Assembly (NCBI GenBank): GCA_009787085.1
Contig: WRGR01000031.1
Coordinates: forward strand, 1 to 40,541
Reading direction: 5' to 3'
DNA from: Actinomycetes bacterium
GTDB taxonomy: Bacteria > Actinomycetota > Coriobacteriia > Coriobacteriales > UBA8131
DNA: 40,541 nt
Shown here: positions 34,962 through 40,541 of the stretch, piece after piece
Layout of the letters: every line of letters begins with the position of its first letter
Numbering within the stretch: position 1 is the first letter of the stretch
Program-made: the position numbers and the translations under genes
The notes under the pieces: generated by a model
What the model was told of the DNA's origin: nothing
Database searches by the model: none
The model's input: the letters and a program-made list of their open reading frames with translations, nothing else

Positions 34962-37013
34962 GTGCTGAACAAGATATTTGGAAACCGCTATCGGACTATC
35001 GAACGCATCGGCCTCGGCGGCATGGCAGAGGTCTATCGCGCCACCGACGAGGTGCTAGGCCGCACTGTTGCCTTAAAGCTGATGCTACCGCAGTACGCCG
35101 CCGACCCGGCCTTTGCCGCCCGCTTCAAGCACGAGGCCCAAGCGGCAGCCAACCTGCAAAGCCCCTACATCGTCAACATCTATGACTGGGGGCGTGATGA
35201 TGTGGACCAGACTTTCTATATTGCGATGGAGCTGGTCAGGGGTACTGACCTGAAAACTGCCATCAACCAACGCGGTGCCTTGAACCAGCGTAAGGCCGCC
35301 GAGATCGGCTCGCAGATCTGCTCGGCTTTGGCGGTAGCCCATGGCTACGATATTATCCACCGCGATATCAAGCCCCATAACATCATGGTGCAGCCAGACG
35401 GCAATGCCAAGGTCATGGATTTCGGCATCGCCCGCGCCAACGGCTCGAGCATGACTCAGACCGGCAGCGTACTAGGCACCGCTTACTATGTGTCACCAGA
35501 GCAGGCCCAAGGCAAGCCGCTGACACCGGCCACCGACCTCTATTCCCTTGGTGTAGTGCTCTATGAGGCCGTCTGCGGCAGGGTGCCCTTCGACGGTCCG
35601 GATGCCGTAAGCGTGGCTGTGAAGCAAGTCAGCGAACAGCCTTTGCCGCCACATGAGATTAATCCAGACATCGACCCCGAGCTGGAGGAGATCATCCTCA
35701 AGGCGATGTCCAAGGATCCCAACCAGCGCTACGCCACGGCATCGGCAATGCGCACCGCTTTGAACAACTATTTAGCCGGCCGTCCTGTTAACACTGGAAT
35801 TGTCGATACTCAAGCCGCCACTACGGTGCTGCCTGGCAACTTAGTGCAGCCCAGCCAAGCCGCAAGCGACCTCGGTGCCGAGCGCCCCCTTGGGTCGCCG
35901 CCCATCGCCCCGACAACGGTGCTGCCCGTAACAACAAGCAAAGCCCCCAAGCCACCCGGAATACCGGGGTTGTCCGCACCATCCAAGACCGCGTCCCATG
36001 CTGAGGATACCAGACGGAAAAACCGCAAGATGGCCATTACCATCGGCGTCATCGCCGGCGCATTGGTGTTGGGGTTTTTGGTTTTTGCCATTATCATGGC
36101 CCTAGCCCCCGGACACAGCAATTCCAAGCAGGTGATGGTGCCTCAGATCATCGGCTACTCCCTTGAGGAAGCCGAACAGTCATTAATCAACAGCCAGCTA
36201 AAGCTAGGCGAAGTGACCTATCAACCTTCGGAGAGCGTGGCCAAAGGCCGAGTGATCTCAGCCGAACCATCTCCCTCGACCAAGACCATGGTGGACATCG
36301 GCAGCAGTGTCAACTTGGTGGTCTCGTCCGGAGCTGAGGAGCCCAAGCAAAAGGCGGTGCCCCGCATCACTAACTTGAAACGTGCTGCCGCTGAGAAGGC
36401 GCTAACCGACGCTGGGTTTACCCCCAAGTATATGGGCGATGAGAACAGTAGTTCGGTGAACAGGGGCAACGTCACTCGCCAAGACCCGGCAGCAGGCAAG
36501 CAAGCCGACGTGGGCGTCGAGGTTAGTTTCTATGTCTCCAGCGGGCCGGCCACCACCACCGTCCCCGATGTTCGCGGCAAGAGCGAATCCGAGGCCACTC
36601 AAACACTAAAGGACGAGGGCTTCAGTGTCACAGTCAGCAGCAACCGACTGAACAGCGATACCGTGCCAGCAGGCAACGTTATCGATCAGAGTATCTCACC
36701 CGGCACAACCAGAGAGAGAGGGTCATCTGTGACCATAACCATCTCAGCCGGGCCAGTGCTCATCAGCGTACCGAACGTGGTGGGGAAAAGCTATGCGGAT
36801 GCCCGCTACTTGCTGGACGCCAGCGGTCTGACCGCTGCCGATGCCACGGTCGATGTCGACCGCAGCTCGCAAGATGGCGTAATAATCAAGGCTGACCCCA
36901 AACCGGGAGCCAAGGTAACTAAGGGGTCGACAGTCACAATATATATCGGCAACTATACTGCCCCGCCAGAGGAAGTCACCCCACCGGAGGAAACTACCAC
37001 GCCGCCAGTGTAA
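34962..37013 (+). CDS. pknB: Ser/Thr kinase PknB with four PASTA domains
   Basis: Membrane kinase that senses muropeptides/lipid II and controls growth. Kinase domain: IGLGGMAEVYRA loop, Lys39 (VALKLM), HRDIKPHN (Asp136), DFG 154-156, SPEQ. Cytoplasmic linker to about 345, TM helix 346-370 (ITIGVIAGALVLGFLVFAII), then four outer PASTA repeats (about 385-450, 453-522, 523-590, 592-660), each with a VP-x-(V/I)-x-(G/N) start, and an acidic Pro/Thr tail. The start is GTG 34962 with GGAG 7-8 nt upstream. The last 37 bp of coding sequence are duplicated just past the stop. Confidence 0.96.
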   Translation: MLNKIFGNRYRTIERIGLGGMAEVYRATDEVLGRTVALKLMLPQYAADPAFAARFKHEAQAAANLQSPYIVNIYDWGRDDVDQTFYIAMELVRGTDLKTAINQRGALNQRKAAEIGSQICSALAVAHGYDIIHRDIKPHNIMVQPDGNAKVMDFGIARANGSSMTQTGSVLGTAYYVSPEQAQGKPLTPATDLYSLGVVLYEAVCGRVPFDGPDAVSVAVKQVSEQPLPPHEINPDIDPELEEIILKAMSKDPNQRYATASAMRTALNNYLAGRPVNTGIVDTQAATTVLPGNLVQPSQAASDLGAERPLGSPPIAPTTVLPVTTSKAPKPPGIPGLSAPSKTASHAEDTRRKNRKMAITIGVIAGALVLGFLVFAIIMALAPGHSNSKQVMVPQIIGYSLEEAEQSLINSQLKLGEVTYQPSESVAKGRVISAEPSPSTKTMVDIGSSVNLVVSSGAEEPKQKAVPRITNLKRAAAEKALTDAGFTPKYMGDENSSSVNRGNVTRQDPAAGKQADVGVEVSFYVSSGPATTTVPDVRGKSESEATQTLKDEGFSVTVSSNRLNSDTVPAGNVIDQSISPGTTRERGSSVTITISAGPVLISVPNVVGKSYADARYLLDASGLTAADATVDVDRSSQDGVIIKADPKPGAKVTKGSTVTIYIGNYTAPPEEVTPPEETTTPPV

Positions 37014-37068
37014 ACATTTGCAATCAGACAAAGAGGAAGTCACCCCACTGGAGGAAACTACCATGCCG
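36968..37068. repeat. direct duplication of the pknB 3' end
   Basis: 36968-37004, inside the last codons of pknB, recurs at 37032-37068 after the stop with two differences (AGAGGAAGTCACCCCAC, then GGAGGAAACTACCA in both). The offset is 64 bp, not a multiple of three, so the second copy cannot extend the protein in frame. Confidence 0.9.
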
Positions 37069-37129
37069 TAAGGGGGGGTGCCAACTAGCTCACGATTCCC
37101 ATCCCCCACGGCCCTCCAGCCGCAATCCT

Positions 37130-37205
37130 TTACGCCGCTGATGATGGGAAAAATTGCCGGTCAAGACCACAATGACCGTAGTTTGGACGCTGATCGGCAT
37201 CGCCC
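37130..37205. repeat. short-form copy G of the palindromic repeat
   Basis: CACAATGACCGTAGTTTGGA then CGCTGATCGGCATCGCCC is the right-end consensus shared with copies B2, C and E. The left part (ATTGCCGGTCAAGACC) is decayed. It fills the gap between pknB and the nifS promoter. Confidence 0.65.
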
Positions 37206-37280
37206 TAAGGAAGCTGTTCGCCACGGCCCGGCCTTGCCGCTCACCTCCCAAGTCGCAACACTCTGATGACAGAATCGGTC

Positions 37281-37305
37281 AATTCCTAGTATTTCTCTAG
37301 GAATT
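37281..37305. promoter_or_regulatory. inverted-repeat operator upstream of nifS
   Basis: AATTCCTAG and CTAGGAATT are perfect 9-bp inverted repeats around TATTTCT. A TATACT -10 lies at 37321-37326, so the palindrome covers the -35 position of the nifS promoter; no good -35 hexamer is seen at 17 bp, so control there is expected. The Rrf2 regulator at 39212 is the obvious candidate to bind it. Confidence 0.75.
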
Positions 37306-37369
37306 GACCTTGGCTTGCACTATACTGGCGCTTCGAATTGTTGCAAACAATGAAGCCGGAGGCCTCAGT

Positions 37370-38572
37370 ATGCCCAGACAGATCTATCTTGACAATGCCG
37401 CCACTACCGCCATGCTGCCGGGGGCGGTAGCCGACATGCTCCCCTTCTTCACGCAGCATTATGGCAACCCCTCGTCGCTGTACACCCTCGGTCAAGATGC
37501 CAAGACCGCAATCAGCGACTCCCGTGCCAGGATAGCCAAGCATATCAGGGCCCAGGAATCTGATATCTATTTCACGGGCAGTGGCACAGAGGCGGATAAC
37601 TGGGCACTGAAAGCCACCATGGAGGCATACAGCAGCAAGGGCCGTCACCTGATCACTTCCAGCATCGAGCACCATGCCCTGATGCACAGTGCCGAATGGC
37701 TAGAGAAGCAAGGCTTTGAGGTCACTTGGCTGCCGGTGGACAACAACGGCTTCTTGAACCCCGCCGACTTCGAGGCAGCAATCCGCCCGGACACCGTGAT
37801 GGCCTCGATCATCATGGCCAACAACGAAATCGGCACCATCCAGCCAATCAAGGAGATGGCCGCTATCGCCCGCCGCCATGGGGTCTTGTTCCACACCGAT
37901 GCCGTGCAGGCGTTGACCCATATCCCGGTGGACGTGGAAGACCTCGGTGTGGATATGCTCTCGGCTTCCGCTCACAAGTTCCACGGGCCGAAAGGCGTTG
38001 GATTTCTCTACATTCGCAAAGGCCTGAAGACCAAGAACTTCATCCATGGCGGTGCCCAAGAGCGCAAACGCCGAGCCGGTACAGAGAACGTCCCCGGCAT
38101 CGTCGGCATGGCCTCGGCCATGGACTGGTGCATGGAGCGCTTCGACGAGCGCAACGCTCACGAAACCGAACTACGCGACCACCTCATTAAACGGGTGCTG
38201 ACCGAAGTGGAGCACGTCCGTCTAAACGGCGGCCACGAACCACGTCTGCCGAACAACGCCAACTTCAGCTTCGAGTTCGTGGAGGGCGAATCACTGCTGC
38301 TGACCTTGGAGCAAAAAGGCGTGTTGGCCTCCAGCGGCAGCGCCTGTGCCTCCGGATCACTCGACCCCAGCCATGTGCTGTTGGCTATCGGCCTGCCACA
38401 CGAAATCGCCCACGGCTCGCTACGCCTGTCGTTGGGAGAAGACACCACCATGGCCGAAATCGACCACACCGTGGAGGCCATCAAGGAGGTCGTGGTGATG
38501 CTGCGCCGCATGAGTCCCCTTTATGAAGACTTCCTGCAAGGCAAAAAGCCGATCAGCGCCGTGAAGCAATAA
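37370..38572 (+). CDS. nifS: cysteine desulfurase NifS/IscS
   Basis: PLP enzyme that takes sulfur from cysteine for Fe-S clusters. The 400 residues show the YLDNAATT start, SGTEADNWAL, SIEHHAL, NNEIGTIQPI, the PLP lysine Lys203 in SASAHKFHGPKG and the persulfide-forming Cys326 in SSGSACASGSLDPSHVL, the short-loop (group I) pattern. I start at ATG 37370, with GGAGG 8 nt upstream; the open frame to 37304 runs over the promoter. nifU follows 46 bp downstream. Confidence 0.96.
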   Translation: MPRQIYLDNAATTAMLPGAVADMLPFFTQHYGNPSSLYTLGQDAKTAISDSRARIAKHIRAQESDIYFTGSGTEADNWALKATMEAYSSKGRHLITSSIEHHALMHSAEWLEKQGFEVTWLPVDNNGFLNPADFEAAIRPDTVMASIIMANNEIGTIQPIKEMAAIARRHGVLFHTDAVQALTHIPVDVEDLGVDMLSASAHKFHGPKGVGFLYIRKGLKTKNFIHGGAQERKRRAGTENVPGIVGMASAMDWCMERFDERNAHETELRDHLIKRVLTEVEHVRLNGGHEPRLPNNANFSFEFVEGESLLLTLEQKGVLASSGSACASGSLDPSHVLLAIGLPHEIAHGSLRLSLGEDTTMAEIDHTVEAIKEVVVMLRRMSPLYEDFLQGKKPISAVKQ

Positions 38573-38618
38573 TACTGGTAAGCAATAAGGTAGATAGATA
38601 GTAAAGGAGAGGCAAAGT

Positions 38619-39062
38619 ATGGCCTATTCGGAAAAAGTTATGGAACACTTCACCAACCCCCGCAACATGGGCGAGATCGAAAACCCCAGCGGCGTTGGCA
38701 CCGTTGGCAATGCCCAATGCGGCGACATCATGCGCGTCTACTTCGACATCGACGAGGCCGGCATCATCCAAGATGTCAAGTTCAAGACCTTCGGCTGCGC
38801 CGCCGCTGTGGCCACCAGCAGCATGGCCACCGAGCTGGTCAAGGGAAAATCGGTGCAAGAAGCCCTAGAAGTCACCAATACCGCCGTCTGTGAGGCTCTA
38901 GATGGCCTACCGCCGATCAAGGTGCACTGTTCGCTGCTGGCCGAAGAGGCCATCCATGCCGCCCTCTGGGATTATGCAGAGAAAAACAACATCGTTATCG
39001 AGGGCCTAAAGAAGCCGAAGAGCGACATCCACGAAGACGATGAGCTGGAAGAGGAGTACTAG
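38619..39062 (+). CDS. nifU: Fe-S scaffold NifU/IscU
   Basis: Scaffold on which clusters are built with sulfur from NifS. An IscU-type domain: YSEKVMEHFTNPRNMGEIE, with cluster ligands Cys34 (NAQCGD, with Asp36), Cys60 (TFGCAAAVATSS) and Cys104 (KVHCSLLAEEAI), plus a fourth Cys91. An acidic tail (HEDDELEEEY) follows, and the C-terminal NifU thioredoxin-like domain is absent. AAGGAG lies 10 nt upstream. The end abuts palindromic repeat H. Confidence 0.95.
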   Translation: MAYSEKVMEHFTNPRNMGEIENPSGVGTVGNAQCGDIMRVYFDIDEAGIIQDVKFKTFGCAAAVATSSMATELVKGKSVQEALEVTNTAVCEALDGLPPIKVHCSLLAEEAIHAALWDYAEKNNIVIEGLKKPKSDIHEDDELEEEY

Positions 39063-39191
39063 GAGAATACCGCTTAAATGCACCACTTTGTCACTGCGGT
39101 TCAGGGCTGCAATCTTTCCCCTTGGTCAGCGGCGCGAAAGACTGCAGCTCGGGTCGCAATAGCGGAGTGGTGCATTGATCGGAGCCTTTCC
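39062..39191. repeat. long palindromic repeat H between nifU and the Rrf2 gene
   Basis: GGAGAATACCGCTTAAATGC at the left and TGATCGGAGCCTTTCC at the right resemble the ends of the dispersed family. Inner arms pair over long stretches: TGCACCACT / AGTGGTGCA and GCGGTTCAGGGCTGCAATCT against GACTGCAGCTCGGGTCGC complement. As RNA it would make a strong hairpin just after nifU, able to slow or stop read-through to the regulator. Confidence 0.8.
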
Positions 39192-39211
39192 AAGATAGTG
39201 CCGCTTAAACG

Positions 39212-39613
39212 ATGAAGACCTCCAGCAAAGCCCGCTACTCCCTGCGCCTGATCGCCGACATCGCCCGACATGAGGGCGCTTGTCCGGTGCCGCTGGCCGA
39301 CGTGGCGCGGCGCCAGGGTATCTCCGTAAAGTACTTGGAACAGTTGGCCAAAACCCTAGCAGCGGCGGGTTGCCTAGTCAGTGTGCGCGGTGCCCAAGGC
39401 GGCTACCGCTTGGCACGGGCAGCCGAGGCAATCAGTGCCGGCGAGGTAATCCGGGCGGCTGAAGGCAGCTTCACGCCGGTCATCTGCCTTTCTGACGAGT
39501 TGATCGACTGCCCTTTGCAATCCGACTGCAGCACCGCCCGTTTTTGGGCCGGCCTTTGCTCAGCCATCGACAGCTATATCGACAACGTTAGTATCGCCGA
39601 CCTCAGCTCCTAG
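39212..39613 (+). CDS. Rrf2-family regulator, IscR-like
   Basis: Winged-helix DNA-binding protein (MKTSSKARYSLRLIADIARH, then VPLADVARRQGISVKYLEQL and the wing SVRGAQGGYRLAR). Three cysteines after the wing (Cys92, Cys100, Cys106; C-x7-C-x5-C) are placed like the cluster ligands of IscR, with one longer gap. It probably senses Fe-S status and acts on the inverted repeat before nifS. A CysR/CymR-like role is the alternative. Unusually, it follows nifS-nifU instead of preceding them. Confidence 0.88.
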   Translation: MKTSSKARYSLRLIADIARHEGACPVPLADVARRQGISVKYLEQLAKTLAAAGCLVSVRGAQGGYRLARAAEAISAGEVIRAAEGSFTPVICLSDELIDCPLQSDCSTARFWAGLCSAIDSYIDNVSIADLSS

Positions 39614-39647
39614 AGAGATGCCGAAGTGCTTCTACTCTACAGATATA

Positions 39648-39995
39648 CTATGAGCAGTTATCTTCATGCGACTTATAAAGATATATCGTGCCGATGCGCA
39701 AGTGCCATTCTTCCGGCGTGAACTGTGACGCGATTATCAGGGAACCCTTGCCGACCCTCTTCTCGACTGTCTGCAAGAGATCAGAAACCGACTCCGCGGA
39801 GGCCTTGGCGAAGACGATCGCGGAGTACGGCATGCAGGCCACGAACAGCTAGGCTTTGCTGATCGCGCCGGCGATGCCGTCCACGACCTCGGCGCTGTCG
39901 CCGGCCCAGTCGACGAACATGCGCTGGGCGGGCTCGTGGGACAGGTGCATTGTGGCGCCGTTCACTTTCAGGTGCCGCTCAAATGAGCTAGGGAA
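39648..39995 (-). pseudogene. IS21 remnant: IstA fragment joined to IstB tail
   Basis: Reading on the minus strand: ATMHLSHEPAQRMFVDWAGD, then AEVVDGIAGAISKA, an in-frame TAG, LFVACMPYSAIVFAKASAES, which is the IstA integrase core (VDWAGD holds the first catalytic Asp). Without a break the frame goes on to VEKRVGKGSLIIASQFTPEE and WHLRIG, the C-terminal part of the IstB ATPase. So an internal deletion fused istA to istB, and a stop replaces the Tyr of the usual KAYLFVA. It is dead. Confidence 0.85.
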
Positions 39996-40131
39996 TGTGA
40001 AGTGATGGAAGAGACTTTGCGGCAGGAAAGACGGGGCGTTGTAAGCGTCCCGGCACACAATCAAGGAAGCAGTAAAAGAAAAAGGGGTGCCTTTGCACGG
40101 GCGGCAGATGTGCTGCTCGCCTTTGTTTTGA

Positions 40132-40260
40132 CGGCCCAATGGGCTGGATGACCCAGAGCAGAGCTATAAGAAACACTATTGGTATAACAAAGAGGGAGCT
40201 TTGTATTACTATCCCAGATCTGAGGCAATAATAGGCAAAGGTGACGCAAATCCGGAATGA
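40132..40260 (+). pseudogene. orphan 42-codon coding fragment
   Basis: Between two stops the frame reads PNGLDDPEQSYKKHYWYNKE then GALYYYPRSEAIIGKGDANP. The composition (Tyr/Trp/Lys-rich, alternating charge) looks like real protein rather than noise, but there is no start codon or ribosome site, and I recognise no family. It lies between the IS21 remnant and the FN3-like gene and may be the tail of a gene cut by that element. Confidence 0.3.
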
Positions 40261-40315
40261 TCGCGAACGAGCTCGGAGATGGTGTCCAACCCATAGCCTA
40301 AGAAAGGATGACTTC

Positions 40316-40541
40316 ATGAACCTATTACCAAAGAGTTTAATTGTTGCCGTTGCCATCGCCTTGTCGGCGCTCACCTTTATCGCCTTGCCAGCCACCGCAA
40401 ACGCTGCCCCGGCATCCAGCACAGCCGTGCCCCAGGCCCCCGGCTGCCTCTACGCCGGTCGCGTGGACTCCGATACCCTGAAGTTGACCTAGAAGGCCGC
40501 CGACGGTGCCGACGGCTATCTGGCCTACCGCTACGACGCGG
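40316..40541 (+). pseudogene. exported FN3-like protein interrupted by TAG, right-truncated
   Basis: AAAGGA lies 8 nt before the ATG. MNLLPKSLIVAVAIALSALT continues as a signal peptide with cleavage near ANAAPAS. The mature start runs GCLYAGRVDSDTLKLT, then TAG at 40490-40492, then KAADGADGYLAYRYDA in the same frame. With Trp (TGG) at the stop this would be the opening of a fibronectin type III repeat (LxLxWxxxxGAxGYxxYR). One base change therefore cuts a secreted or surface protein to 58 residues. The rest lies outside the window. Confidence 0.65.

Noticed and set aside
39070-39209. CCGCTTAAA direct repeats (39070, 39201) as target-site duplication around repeat H
   Set aside because: The left copy lies within the terminal repeat of the element rather than outside it, so the boundaries do not fit a duplication.
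39988-40422. 144-codon minus-strand frame
   Set aside because: It overlaps the signal peptide of the FN3-like gene antisense and shows no domain; only its far end touches the IS21 remnant in another phase.
39648-40541. TAG read as an amino acid (recoded stop)
   Set aside because: Two genes here have TAG at a conserved Tyr or Trp, but TAG is an ordinary stop for cbiL, serS, nifU and others, and the two positions would need different residues. Decay is simpler.

Overview
The window looks like the chromosome of a GC-rich, probably anaerobic actinobacterium, most likely of the Coriobacteriia type. This is inferred from gene content: anaerobic (early-cobalt) B12 biosynthesis, hybrid-cluster protein, UPF0210, a PknB/FHA/PP2C/SEDS cluster, a short nifS-nifU-Rrf2 cluster and an actinobacterial/Bacillus-type SOS box. 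No species can be named from the sequence alone.

Left part (1-7960, minus strand): a cobalamin operon. A promoter at 7935-7963 leads into a cobalamin riboswitch (7713-7920), a 15-codon mini-ORF and a terminator-like hairpin. Then follow cbiB, a CobD-like aminotransferase, cbiD, cbiL, cbiF, cbiG and hemA, which leaves the window with an odd repetitive C-terminus. Most genes overlap or abut, so they are probably co-transcribed.

Middle (7973-24000): a mosaic of housekeeping and decayed genes. It holds the C-terminal half of a STAND/TPR protein, a lipoprotein beta-carbonic anhydrase divergent from a PTS EIIC-like membrane protein, fused remnants of an ABC ATPase and a Fic protein, hcp, UPF0210, serS, a small membrane protein, PRC-barrel and YtxH envelope proteins, a small lipoprotein, recombinase/IS3 wreckage, tRNA-Pro(CGG), a VanZ-family gene and two paralogous exported NlpC/P60 hydrolases.

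SOS locus (24247-25317): lexA and a divergent 46-residue single-TM protein are separated by two SOS boxes. One box fills the -10/-35 spacer of the small gene's promoter; the other overlaps the lexA -35. This is the best candidate here for an undescribed system, a LexA-controlled small membrane protein.

Right part (25414-39613, plus strand): mscL with a zinc ribbon, hflX, a multi-TM Ser/Thr kinase, fhaA, fhaB, a PP2C phosphatase, a SEDS-PBP fusion protein, pknB with four PASTA repeats, then nifS, nifU and an Rrf2 regulator. A perfect inverted repeat overlaps the nifS promoter. The kinase-to-pknB block is a signalling/cell-wall growth module; the nifS block is Fe-S cluster assembly.

Right edge (39614-40541): an IS21 remnant that joins pieces of IstA and IstB, an orphan coding fragment, and the start of an exported FN3-like protein interrupted by a TAG codon.

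A dispersed palindromic repeat family (two 163-bp full copies at 5081 and 14021, plus shorter or decayed relatives) sits in most intergenic gaps, including the lexA leader, and in one case supplies the end of a gene.
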